DNA of 57,699 nucleotides from Bartonella sp. AU16XJBT (GCF_028618665.1 NZ_JAQITF010000011.1:1-57699); one strand, 5' to 3'. Shown: positions 40,961 through 48,477, counted from the stretch's first letter. Made by a program: numbers and translations. The notes: generated from the letters alone by a model not told the origin.

Positions 40961-41977
40961 AATGAAGAGTACATTTAAGCTTGAAAAAGACCTTTAGCAC
41001 TCACTGTACTATACACAACCGATGTAGCTTAGAGTACCTCATCCTATCAACACAACTAAAAGTCTTTTGATCATAAGAGCGGATTAAAATGCTTTATTAT
41101 AATAAATATATTGCTCAATCACGATTTCTAATCGATAACGATAACATCATTTTATTTGCATCAATTCAAAGAAATTAGCGAATAAATTTCCCCCCTGCCT
41201 ATAAAAAAACACTGTACAGAAAAAATTAAAATCCATTGAAGTCTCTAGATTTTTCTACGACTGCAGTTTTATACTCTACAAAAACCTTTCTTCATTTTAG
41301 TACTAGAAATCACATATAAAAAATGTCTTCCGATATCAGCACGCCTTATAAGATTGAAACTTCTTGAAATTAATGAGGAAGCTTATAAAAACTGTTCTAC
41401 ATGCTAAAAAATGCATTAAATAAAAACTAATCTGTAAATAATGCATAATCGTGATAAAGCACTTTTCGCCCCTTTCTCTCATTGTGAGATTCACCTTATC
41501 TCATCTAAAAAACAAGAGGCTATTACTAGAAAATTTTTTAAAAAAATATCTTCATAGGGGCGCGCCTTTCCCATAAAATAGAACACCATTGGATTGCGAA
41601 TTCATGCGCTTGTTTTGAAGAAATATCTCTCAATATGCCCAAGCCCATTTCGTGATGTAAACCATAAATGATATAACGGCAAATCCATTCAGCACCTCTA
41701 ACTTTACGTTAGTCAAGTAACAAGCCGATACCATTACATTCCTTGCCAACCCTAAAATGTTGCTACAGCCCTTGGTACTCGAGATGATTCATAAGAAGCA
41801 TTTTTAGCTCTTTCTTAATAGTTTTTTATCTACCCGGGCCCATCCTGCTTGTAACGTGCAAAAGATACGGTTTTGACTTGTTCAATATGAGGGAGATTTA
41901 AAAAGAGGGGATTTACGGTATTCAAGATTTTAATTCAAGTTGAATAACGATAAATTATTATAAATCAGCATGTTGCT
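40961..41977. other. Gap with dispersed repeat copy D
   Basis: No gene is supported in the first 600 bp. From about 41600 the dispersed repeat occupies the rest up to the slyX stop. Confidence 0.5.
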
Positions 41978-41985
41978 TTATTTAT
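41600..41985 (+). repeat. Dispersed non-coding repeat, copy D
   Basis: The most complete copy with A: 5' block (gaagaaatatctctcaatat, tataacggcaaatccattca), middle block (attcataagaagcattttta, ttcttaatagttttttatct) and 3' block (ttgttcaatatgagggagat, gatttacggtattcaagatt, cgataaattattataaatca). The 3' edge runs into the end of slyX. Confidence 0.6.
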
Positions 41986-42181
41986 AAATTGGCAAAATAA
42001 TAGTTTCAGTAAGGCTTTGCTCTTCTAAATCTGAAAATCGTCTCGCTAAAACATCAACTTTTTTAGACATCTCATCCAAACTTTTCCATTGATCAGTGAC
42101 CACACGAGAAAGCTCCTCAATGAATTTTTCTTGGTAAGCTAGCTTCGTTTCTAGTTCTATTAGCCGATTTTCATCCGACAT
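41978..42181 (-). CDS. slyX: SlyX family protein
   Basis: 67 residues from ATG 42181 with GGAG about 9 nt upstream. The sequence is one coiled coil with the SlyX pattern: RLIELETKLAYQEKFIEELSRVVTDQWKSLDEMSKKVDVLARRFSDLEEQ. The function of SlyX is unclear in all bacteria. It stands alone between two repeat copies. Confidence 0.85.
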   Translation of the reverse strand: MSDENRLIELETKLAYQEKFIEELSRVVTDQWKSLDEMSKKVDVLARRFSDLEEQSLTETIILPIYK

Positions 42182-42299
42182 GATTTCGACTCCATTTTAA
42201 GTAAAAAACATGACTAATTTTATTAACCCTCTTCCTTTTTCTTTCTATAAAATTGAAAAGTAACTCAACTAATTTTACGCGTCTTATTTTCACATTATA

Positions 42300-42490
42300 G
42301 CTCTTGGCTCTGGATGGTTCATAAAACGTTTTCTATCCACATGCTAGCCACCCTTGTGGTGTGCAAACCAGTGATTTTAATTGATTAAATATAAACAAAT
42401 TTTAAATGAGAAATCTACGATATTCAGGTTTTCTCATTCAACATACAAAACAATAAATTATCATTACAAATCAATACATTGTATATTTAC
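42300..42490 (+). repeat. Dispersed non-coding repeat, copy E
   Basis: Partial middle block (ggttcataaaacgttttcta) and a well-preserved 3' block (ttgattaaatataaacaaat, tttaaatgagaaatctacga, tattcaggtt, aaaacaataaattatcatta). It lies 320 bp from copy D in the same orientation. Confidence 0.6.
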
Positions 42491-42904
42491 AAAGACTTAA
42501 TGTAAATTTAAAAAACTTTTATAAAAACACGTGTTTTCTTTGATGTTCTCAATAATTTTGTAGTGAAGGCTTTGGCATTTCTTAGAAAGAGTAATTATCC
42601 CGTGGGTAACTTTGATACAGATAATACCATTAATATGACGCATATCATCAAAAATTTTCGGGACAAAATTAACGTTGAAGTATAATAATTTTAATGAAAT
42701 TAGAGATATTTCTTGAGAATTCATCTTGTTAGAAACTAAAATATTTTGAGTGTCCGAATCAACTAACATCCCTCGAGAAGAAGTCTTAACTTACAGTAAT
42801 TAAGAGACATGTTGGAAAATCCTATTCCCTCACTTTTATTTTAGTGCCCTAACCCTTTAAAAAACCTAAGAAAAACAATAAATTATTAGAAATAAAAAAG
42901 AGAG

Positions 42905-42920
42905 TGGTGCCCAGACGCGG
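42905..42920 (-). other. tRNA 3'-end fragment, probable attachment-site remnant
   Basis: TGGTGCCCAGACGCGG is, on the minus strand, CCGCGTCTGGGCACCA: a T-stem end, an acceptor strand, discriminator A and CCA. No tRNA body follows. It lies about 200 bp from the integrase start, where att sites of tRNA-integrating phages occur. Confidence 0.5.
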
Positions 42921-43118
42921 CAGACAGGGCTTTAGCAACAAGAATCAAGTTATGTAAATATGTGCAAGAGCTATTGATGTCTATAATTTTTTATGTTCCA
43001 ATAAAAAAATTAAGAATTAAAGAAAAAATCTCAAATCAAAAAATTAAGGTGGTCTAAAAGGTGGCCCCAAAAAGGTGGACGAGCAATGTGTGAAAAGGTG
43101 GACGAGAAGGGAAATTAA

Positions 43119-44276
43119 GTGAGGGGGATTCATAGGTTATCAGCATTACTTGTCAAGTCTGCTTCTCAAGGTAAGTATTGTGACGGGGCAGGATTATGGT
43201 TGAATGTTCGAAAAGACAATACGCGCTCTTGGTTCTTTCGTTATACATACCATAACAAACGCCGTGAAATGGGGCTTGGTCCAGTTGCACAACTTTCTCT
43301 AAAAGAAGCGCGCGAACTTGCCAAGCATTATAGTGCTATTCTCAGAGAAGGCAATGACCCTATTGTCTTTCGAGAACAAACTGTCTTAAAACAGCAAAGC
43401 AACATATTCAGTGAGATTGCAACAGCGGCTTTTGAAAGTAAAAAAGCAGAGTTAAAAAATGAAGGCAAAAATGGGCGTTGGTTTTCTCCGCTGGAATTGC
43501 ATGTTATTCCACACATAGGCAGCCTCTCTATAGAAAAATTAACGGCTAATATCATTCGCAATGTTCTTGCTCCTCTTTGGCATGAAAAAGCAGACACTGC
43601 ACGAAAAGCACTTAATCGTATTAACATTTGTTTGAAATATGCTGCGGCTCTTGGTTTGGACGTTGATCTACAAGCTTGTATGAAAGCACGCGCCCTTTTA
43701 GGAAAAGCCCGTGCAACATCAACAAATATTCCTGCTATGCCATGGCAAGAAGTTCCGGCATTTTATCAAAGCTTGGATGATAAGATTCTTTCAAATTTAG
43801 CACTGAAGTTGCTTATTTTGACTGGAGTACGGTCGTATCCATTGCGCTATTTGCGTCTTGAACAAATAGATAAAGATATATGGACTATACCCAAAGAAAA
43901 TATGAAGGGCATTGTAGGAAAGGTTTCAGATTTTCGCGTGCCATTGAGTGATGAAGCTTTAAAAGTGATTGAAAAATCTCTCCCCTTTGAAAAAAATGGT
44001 TTTCTCTTTTCTGGTCTTACCGGCAAACCAATTTCTGATGCAAGCATGGCAAAATATATGACAGTTTGTGGTTTGACTTATCGCCCCCATGGTTTTCGTT
44101 CCAGTTTACGTGACTGGATAGCAGAAACAACGTCAACACCCTTTGAGATTGCCGAAACTGTTCTTGCGCATTCAGTTGGGAGTTCAGTGACAAAAGCTTA
44201 TATGCGGACAGATTTTTTAGAACAACGCCATGCTCTCTTGGAACAGTGGGCTGCATTTATAACAGGAGCGACCTAA
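43119..44276 (+). CDS. Phage tyrosine integrase
   Basis: 385 residues from GTG 43119. The N-terminal DUF4102-like arm domain (GKYCDGAGLWLNVRKDNTRSWFFRYTYHNKRREMGLGP) is followed by a SAM-like core-binding domain and the catalytic domain with R (TGVRSYPLRYL), HGFRSSLRDW (HxxR), AHSVGSSV (third-box His) and nucleophile Tyr in AYMRTDFLEQR. It catalyses site-specific recombination of the phage or island at a tRNA. Purine-rich AAGGGAAATTAA precedes the GTG. It appears intact and is the likely source family of the two decayed copies in this window. Confidence 0.93.
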   Translation: MRGIHRLSALLVKSASQGKYCDGAGLWLNVRKDNTRSWFFRYTYHNKRREMGLGPVAQLSLKEARELAKHYSAILREGNDPIVFREQTVLKQQSNIFSEIATAAFESKKAELKNEGKNGRWFSPLELHVIPHIGSLSIEKLTANIIRNVLAPLWHEKADTARKALNRINICLKYAAALGLDVDLQACMKARALLGKARATSTNIPAMPWQEVPAFYQSLDDKILSNLALKLLILTGVRSYPLRYLRLEQIDKDIWTIPKENMKGIVGKVSDFRVPLSDEALKVIEKSLPFEKNGFLFSGLTGKPISDASMAKYMTVCGLTYRPHGFRSSLRDWIAETTSTPFEIAETVLAHSVGSSVTKAYMRTDFLEQRHALLEQWAAFITGAT

Positions 44277-44406
44277 GGGGATCAAATTGTTAATGTTTTG
44301 AAAACCACTGTTTGAGATGTGTAAAACGATATTATCTCTCGCATCTTTGAGACGTGCTAAATTGATAATTTATTTGCTAAACAGTTTCGCACGTTTCAGA
44401 GTGTAT

Positions 44407-44619
44407 TTAGAGTCGGATATTTGGTTTTTGTGTAAAAATATTTTCTACAGCATCTATAAGACGTGAAAAATCAAGTGCTAATAAGAGTATAATGAGTACA
44501 ATCCATTTCGTATAACGTGACATCACTTTTATACTTTTGTAGGTCATGATGATTTCTTGAAGGATTTCTTTTTCTCCTTCTGTAAGCTCTATATCGTCTT
44601 GTGTTCTTTTCCTAGCCAT
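44407..44619 (-). CDS. Small membrane protein of the lysis cassette, holin-like
   Basis: 70 residues from ATG 44619 (MARKRTQDD...), with GGTGGA just upstream; ATG 44637 is further inside the preceding gene. A charged N-terminal half (ELTEGEKEILQEII) precedes one strong transmembrane helix (YTKWIVLIILLLALDFSRLIDAV). It overlaps the end of the spanin-like lipoprotein by 8 nt. Position and topology suggest a holin or holin partner; this is inference. No counterpart remains in the other lysis cassette. Confidence 0.5.
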   Translation of the reverse strand: MARKRTQDDIELTEGEKEILQEIIMTYKSIKVMSRYTKWIVLIILLLALDFSRLIDAVENIFTQKPNIRL

Positions 44620-44815
44620 GTTTCCACCCACACACACGTTCGCCCTGCTTGTTATGCTTTAAGATCTCTCTTGCTAAGCGCGAACTGATGACGTTGACAT
44701 CTTTTCTCTCTAAATAAATTGGCAACCAACCAACACAAGAGACATACTTATTTGTCCCGCAACCAACGAGAGAGAGCAGCACGCACATCAGCATCACTTT
44801 TCTGATTAACTTCAT
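44612..44815 (-). CDS. Phage outer-membrane spanin-like lipoprotein (Rz1-like)
   Basis: 67 residues, lipobox SLVGC, then the conserved CVGWLPIYLERKDVNVISSRLAREILKHNKQGERVCGWKHG. The gene begins inside the Rz-like gene in another frame and extends beyond it, the classic nested spanin layout. Paralogue at 31807-32022. Confidence 0.65.
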   Translation of the reverse strand: MKLIRKVMLMCVLLSLVGCGTNKYVSCVGWLPIYLERKDVNVISSRLAREILKHNKQGERVCGWKHG

Positions 44816-44975
44816 TTTCCACCTCCAGTCGTGTTGTTGCTGCCTTTAAGGTTTTTTCTGTTTGCTTTTGCTGTTCTGCCTTTTTCCCAAGGGTGAAAGC
44901 TTTTGCCAAAGCTATAAAAAAAGCGGCTAGAGCCGCACCTGTTAACAGCAGATTTCTTTTCATCCATAAGATCAT
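44748..44975 (-). CDS. Phage inner-membrane spanin-like protein (Rz-like)
   Basis: 75 residues: MILWMKRN, one membrane helix (LLLTGAALAAFFIALAKAFTLG), then a charged helix (KKAEQQKQTEKTLKAATTRLEVENEVNQKSDADVRAALSRWLRDK). ATG overlaps the lysozyme stop by 4 nt. Together with the nested lipoprotein it would span the envelope at lysis. Confidence 0.65.
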   Translation of the reverse strand: MILWMKRNLLLTGAALAAFFIALAKAFTLGKKAEQQKQTEKTLKAATTRLEVENEVNQKSDADVRAALSRWLRDK

Positions 44976-45634
44976 AAACGGTGTTCCTGAAAACGTTTAG
45001 CAACAAAGAAAATGCCAGCACATGCGGCTAAAACCATGATAGTGGCGAGCGCCCATTGCACTGGACCATTGCCGGCTAATAAGCCGCCAAGTCCAGAAAA
45101 AGAACCAATGACTGGAGCAAGAGCTTCGGCTTTGAAAAGCCCGGTTGGCGCTTGCGTTTCTACGGTTTGGTAGTTAGAGGAAACAAAAGCACCTTTCGCC
45201 CATAATCCTGCTTCAGCTGCACGCCGATGTACAAGACCTTGCAAGCATTTACCACCGGCTTTGGTCCATTTCTGTAATTCGGTTGGGATTGCTTCATATT
45301 CACCGTTATTGAGTTTTTTTAATAGGGTCGAATTGCAAAAAGCTGTTGTTCCTACATTATAGCAAAAGGAGACCAAGGCTGCGAATTGTTCATCCGTTAA
45401 GGGAACTTGAACCGCTTGTTCAACGGCATTTTCAAATTGTCTTAAATCTTGGCAAAGAAGTTCTTCAGCTTGTTTTTCAGTGATTGCCATGCCTTTGTGA
45501 ACAAAAGGTTTTCCGGCATTGTTTGTATGTCCATAACCAATGGTCCATACCCCAATGGCATCTTTATAGGCATTCAAACGCAAGCCTTCCCATTGTTTAA
45601 TCAGTGCTAGCCCTTCTGGTGATATTGTTCTCAT
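44972..45634 (-). CDS. Phage lysozyme (glycoside hydrolase 24) with C-terminal membrane segment
   Basis: 220 residues from ATG 45634 with AGGAGC 6 nt upstream. The catalytic pattern E-x8-D-x5-T is in WEGLRLNAYKDAIGVWTIGYGHT. The C-terminal helix PVQWALATIMVLAACAGIFFVA probably anchors it to the inner membrane. First gene of the intact four-gene lysis group (lysozyme, Rz-like, Rz1-like, holin-like). A strong terminator hairpin lies between its start and any upstream promoter, so expression probably needs antitermination or a promoter inside the hairpin region. Confidence 0.92.
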   Translation of the reverse strand: MRTISPEGLALIKQWEGLRLNAYKDAIGVWTIGYGHTNNAGKPFVHKGMAITEKQAEELLCQDLRQFENAVEQAVQVPLTDEQFAALVSFCYNVGTTAFCNSTLLKKLNNGEYEAIPTELQKWTKAGGKCLQGLVHRRAAEAGLWAKGAFVSSNYQTVETQAPTGLFKAEALAPVIGSFSGLGGLLAGNGPVQWALATIMVLAACAGIFFVAKRFQEHRL

Positions 45635-45646
45635 GTATTGCTCCTA

Positions 45647-45673
45647 TAAAAAAGCCCCACACAAGGCGGGGCT
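45647..45673 (-). terminator. Terminator/attenuator hairpin upstream of lysozyme
   Basis: On the minus strand AGCCCC and GGGGCT form a stable stem followed by six T residues; the lysozyme ATG begins 13 nt later. The placement is repeated in the 32 kb cassette. Confidence 0.75.
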
Positions 45674-45706
45674 GAGTGAAAATCTAAAAATAAATTTCTT
45701 TCGCTC

Positions 45707-45740
45707 TTGACAAGCATTCGTTTATAAACGAATATACATT
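45707..45740 (+). promoter_or_regulatory. Promoter/operator of the toxin-antitoxin pair
   Basis: TTGACA at 45707-45712 can serve as -35. A perfect 18-bp palindrome (ATTCGTTTATAAACGAAT, 45716-45733) covers the -10 region, as expected for autoregulation by a toxin-antitoxin complex. There is no Shine-Dalgarno between it and ATG 45741. Confidence 0.6.
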
Positions 45741-46064
45741 ATGTTTGAAATACGTCACTACCTTACCTCTGATGGCAAAGACTTGATAGCCGATTGGCTG
45801 CGAAAGCTCCGTGATGTGCAGGCTAAAACTGCAATTATTCGCCGTCTTAATCGTTTAGAGCAAGGAAACTTTGGCGATTTCAAGCCGCTTCGTGATGGTG
45901 TCTATGAACTGCGTATGAATATTGGTCCTGGTTACCGAATTTATTATGCTCAGTCTGGAAAGACCGTATTATTGTTATTATGCGGTGGTACCAAAAAAAC
46001 ACAAGACACCGATATCACTCGTGCATGTGCTTGTTGGTACGATTGGCAAAACCGTGAAGATTAA
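45741..46064 (+). CDS. Type II toxin, RelE/HigB-like (phage Gp49 family)
   Basis: 107 residues with the short RelE-fold pattern of the Gp49/HigB group: FEIRHYLTSDGKDLIADWLRKLRDVQAKTAIIRRLNRLEQGNFGDFKPLRDGVYELRMNIGPGYRIYY, then LLLLCGGTKKTQDTDI. Such toxins usually cleave mRNA at the ribosome. The toxin gene comes first, as in higBA, followed 11 bp later by an XRE-type antitoxin. The start has no Shine-Dalgarno and lies close to the promoter, so the mRNA may be nearly leaderless. Confidence 0.85.
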   Translation: MFEIRHYLTSDGKDLIADWLRKLRDVQAKTAIIRRLNRLEQGNFGDFKPLRDGVYELRMNIGPGYRIYYAQSGKTVLLLLCGGTKKTQDTDITRACACWYDWQNRED

Positions 46065-46075
46065 GGAGTGCAAAG

Positions 46076-46387
46076 ATGAAAGACCGTAGCCATGATGATG
46101 CAATGGCAGAAATATTCCATAATGACCCTGAAGTAGCAGCAGCGACCCTTGATGCAATCCTAGCAGATGGTGACCAGGGGGAACTGCTTGTAACACTTCG
46201 TCAAATGGCAAAAGCCTATGGTGGTGTTCAAGCTGTTGCCAAAGCAGCCAAATTGAATCCTACGCAACTTTATCGTACACTTTCAGAAAAAGGCAATCCA
46301 GAGTTCCGTAGCCTAAATGCGTTACTGCATACCATGGGGTTGCGTTTGGCTGTACAACCTCTTGAACGACCCGTTCCACACGTTTAA
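46076..46387 (+). CDS. Antitoxin with helix-turn-helix domain (addiction-module antidote family)
   Basis: 103 residues, preceded by AAGGAGTGCAAAG. The C-terminal half carries the HTH of this family: GGVQAVAKAAKLNPTQLYRTLSEKGNPEFRSLNALLHTMGLRLAV. The N-terminal part probably wraps the toxin. It would bind the palindrome upstream of the toxin gene for autorepression. Confidence 0.87.
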   Translation: MKDRSHDDAMAEIFHNDPEVAAATLDAILADGDQGELLVTLRQMAKAYGGVQAVAKAAKLNPTQLYRTLSEKGNPEFRSLNALLHTMGLRLAVQPLERPVPHV

Positions 46388-46440
46388 TCTGTATTAACCA
46401 CCTCCCCATTTTTAAGAACGAGGAGGGGTATATATTTTAC

Positions 46441-46719
46441 TTAAGCAACTTTTCTAATGGGGTTCTCAAAATTTGGTTCATAAGCGCGCAACAAAGGTTC
46501 CATGCTATGCGACAGTTCTGAATCGCCAAAATCTGTTAAAACTGTTAAGATTTTAAGTATACTTGGCATCTCATCTTGAAGTTTTGAAATCAAAGCTTTT
46601 TCTATGACAGTCATAGTATCAACCAGAGCAGTACAATCTTTATCATTCATATTTTCATGTCTAGAAAATTGAGATAATGCTATCCATAAATCACATAAGA
46701 AGTTGGTATCTATCTTCAT
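46441..46719 (-). CDS. Small conserved protein following the antirepressor
   Basis: 92 residues from ATG 46719, overlapping the antirepressor stop as ATGA with GGAGGTG upstream. No known motif; the sequence is helical and acidic (FLCDLWIALSQFSRHENMNDKDCTALVDTM...IEKALISKLQDEMPSILKIL). A clear paralogue follows the antirepressor at 57060-57338 in the same ATGA arrangement, so the two genes form a conserved pair. Possibly an antirepressor partner. Confidence 0.7.
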   Translation of the reverse strand: MKIDTNFLCDLWIALSQFSRHENMNDKDCTALVDTMTVIEKALISKLQDEMPSILKILTVLTDFGDSELSHSMEPLLRAYEPNFENPIRKVA

Positions 46720-47477
46720 TGTACACCTCCATGGATTTGTTCTCTTAAACATGCCAATCCTCTAGATGTGATTTTAGTTGAAGGCAGCACCTTCTCTGTT
46801 CCGTCCGGTCTTTGAATGGTGATAGCAGGGCAATCCATGAATCCTTTCTTAATTTTCTCTTGATAAGGTAACAGAGGCGCCCCTGGAGCACGTCGATACA
46901 CCCAATCATGTTTACGCAAGTAATCCGTTAAGTCCTTAGGTCGTACCTCTAACATCTTTGCTGCTTCAATAAGACCAAACAAACCATCAGAGCGCTTTAA
47001 ACCATCCAAAGCTTTTGCCTTTGGTTCTAATTTAGCAATGATATTGTCTTTCCGCTCGTTTTCATCTTTTAAATGCGTTAAGACACCAAGCAATACTGCT
47101 GGACTGGAGTAGTCGATCGATTGAACATAGGATTGCTTTATCTCGCCCCTACGCCATGCAACAAATAACTTAATAAGCATATAACGGACTTGAGAAGATT
47201 TTTCTGTATTCGATAATGTCGCAATCAATAACGCCTGCTCTTCGTTAAGCCAATATTCTGTTACGTTATTGCCCTTTATTACGTGCGCCACAGTGGCGCA
47301 CCTCCCAAACCGTTCTATTTCTTGCATATTTCTTGTAATTAATTTTCTAACGTCACGTGTACGAACAAACCCTAATTTTTCTGCTAAGTCCACATCGCGA
47401 ACACGAGGCTCGTTTTCAACTTCTCGTAATTTGATTAATTTGTCTTTATTGATAGGTAAGTATGTGCTATTATTCAT
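46716..47477 (-). CDS. Phage antirepressor with KilAC C-terminal domain
   Basis: 253 residues. The N-terminal domain (RDVDLAEKLGFVRTRDVRKLITRNMQEIERFG...YWLNEEQALLIATLSNTEKSSQVRYMLIKLFVAWRRG) differs from that of the other antirepressors here and is the kind found in phage regulatory proteins. A coiled linker (KDENERKDNIIAKLEPKAKALDGLKRSDG) leads to the KilAC/ANT domain (FGLIEAAKMLEVRPKDLTDYLRKHDWVYRRAP...CPAITIQRPDGTEKVLPSTKIT), nearly identical to that at 56329. It inactivates a prophage repressor. It overlaps the Arc-like gene upstream by 8 nt and lacks a C4-type leader. Confidence 0.88.
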   Translation of the reverse strand: MNNSTYLPINKDKLIKLREVENEPRVRDVDLAEKLGFVRTRDVRKLITRNMQEIERFGRCATVAHVIKGNNVTEYWLNEEQALLIATLSNTEKSSQVRYMLIKLFVAWRRGEIKQSYVQSIDYSSPAVLLGVLTHLKDENERKDNIIAKLEPKAKALDGLKRSDGLFGLIEAAKMLEVRPKDLTDYLRKHDWVYRRAPGAPLLPYQEKIKKGFMDCPAITIQRPDGTEKVLPSTKITSRGLACLREQIHGGVQ

Positions 47478-47673
47478 TGTAATTGACCTCTTTCAGGTTA
47501 GTTAGATGTAAAGCGTTAGAGAGAGTTTTTGCGGACTTATGCTCTAGCGCTTTTTCTTTTTTGAGAATGTTAATTATTTCAGATGAAAGAGAGCGATCAT
47601 TCTCAGTTGCCCGATTAAACAACCACTCCTTTAATGTACGTGGCATATTTATTTTATATTGGATCGTTTTCAT
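47470..47673 (-). CDS. Arc-family ribbon-helix-helix DNA-binding protein
   Basis: 67 residues. IQYKINMPRTLKEWLFNRATENDRSLSSEIINILKKE is an Arc/Mnt ribbon-helix-helix: beta strand IQYKINMP, helix A, the SLSSEI turn and helix B. GGAGGTAAA precedes ATG 47673. It is divergent from a second Arc-like gene and co-directional with the antirepressor, so it probably controls both promoters in the 75-bp intergenic region. Confidence 0.85.
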   Translation of the reverse strand: MKTIQYKINMPRTLKEWLFNRATENDRSLSSEIINILKKEKALEHKSAKTLSNALHLTNLKEVNYNE

Positions 47674-47748
47674 TTTACCTCCATATGCACATATTTAGTA
47701 CCATAAAGGTACCTTGTGTCAAGTGTATTTTAGGTATATTTTAGGTGC
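47674..47748. promoter_or_regulatory. Divergent operator region between two Arc-like genes
   Basis: A palindrome GTACC-ATAAA-GGTAC lies at 47698-47712. Two direct copies of TATTTTAGGT at 47726-47735 and 47737-47746 are spaced by 11 bp, one helical turn, and the second overlaps the only ribosome-binding purines before ATG 47749. This layout fits cooperative binding by Arc-type dimers. Confidence 0.6.
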
Positions 47749-47973
47749 ATGACAAAAAAAGATCGTGTGCAATTTAAATTTCTCATTCCAATTGAACTGA
47801 AAAATCAATTGGAAGAGCTTGCTGAAGCAAATCATCGTAGCCTTACGGGTGAAATTCTTGCTCGTTTAGAAGATTCTATCCGCACTACCGTTACATTAAA
47901 TCACTTAATGGCAATGAATTCAGAAGATCTCAAAAAGCTCCTTGAACAACCACTCGTGAATAAAAAACAATAA
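47749..47973 (+). CDS. Arc-family ribbon-helix-helix DNA-binding protein
   Basis: 74 residues. VQFKFLIPIELKNQLEELAEANHRSLTGEILARLEDSI is a ribbon-helix-helix with the NHRSLTGEI turn typical of the Arc/Mnt group. It is divergent from the other Arc-like gene and converges head-on with a truncated antirepressor; their ends overlap by 54 nt. It probably acts as a repressor of the phage switch. Confidence 0.85.
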   Translation: MTKKDRVQFKFLIPIELKNQLEELAEANHRSLTGEILARLEDSIRTTVTLNHLMAMNSEDLKKLLEQPLVNKKQ

Positions 47974-48477
47974 GATGCCACATATAGCCCCATCAGAACG
48001 CTTTAAGCCATCCAAAGCTTGTGCTTTTGGAGTTAGTTCTGCAATCACATGATCTTTCTGTTCGATTTGGCTTTGTAAGTGATTCAAGACACCCAGTAAG
48101 GCTTCGGGTTTGGAATAATCAACTTGTGGAGCGGCTATCTGTGGAGTAGCGACTTGTTTTGCACGTCTTTCACATTCGATAAAGTATAAACGAGCTTCTC
48201 TACCTTTTTTATTGTTCTCCACCATAGAAAGCTCTTTAGCTACGCTTAAGCTGAGAGCATAATCTTTGGAGGGACGTCCACCTTGGAGGTTTTCGCCAAA
48301 ATTGGTGAAAACTAAATAATCCTGATTTTCTAATAAATTATATTTATTGATGCGATCTTTAATCCAATTGGAAAAGTCTCGTTTTGCCTCTAAGAATGTG
48401 TGTAGATTACGTGCATTTACTGTTTGAACAGTTTCCTGTCCAACAGTTTGTTCCGATATCGGAATAAGAGTATTCAT
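47920..48477 (-). CDS. Truncated phage antirepressor with AntA/AntB domain (copy 1)
   Basis: 185 residues. The N-terminal AntA/AntB-type domain (LIPISEQTVGQETVQTVNARNLHTFLEAKRDFSNWIKDRINKYNLLENQDYLV...LSLSVAKELSMVENNKKGREARLYFIECERR) is intact. The coiled linker ends at ALDGLKRSDG, where homologues continue into KilAC; here the frame runs into unrelated residues (AICGILLFFIHEWLFKELFEIF) antisense to the Arc-like gene. A recombination joint near 47985 therefore removed the C-terminal domain. It retains an intact C4-type leader. It may be inactive or a dominant-negative fragment. Confidence 0.8.
   Translation of the reverse strand: MNTLIPISEQTVGQETVQTVNARNLHTFLEAKRDFSNWIKDRINKYNLLENQDYLVFTNFGENLQGGRPSKDYALSLSVAKELSMVENNKKGREARLYFIECERRAKQVATPQIAAPQVDYSKPEALLGVLNHLQSQIEQKDHVIAELTPKAQALDGLKRSDGAICGILLFFIHEWLFKELFEIF

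Larger units (their letters stand above)
42182..43118. other. Gap before the integrase: repeat copy E and attachment remnant
   Basis: Contains repeat copy E (42300-42490), a 90-codon minus-strand frame at 42497-42769 without ribosome-binding site or recognisable motif, a tRNA-like 3' end at 42905-42920, and the conserved 5' flank of the integrase. Confidence 0.5.

Noticed and set aside
42497..42769. 90-codon minus-strand frame
   Set aside because: No ribosome-binding site, no known motif, adjoining a repeat copy; could be a gene scrap but cannot be supported.
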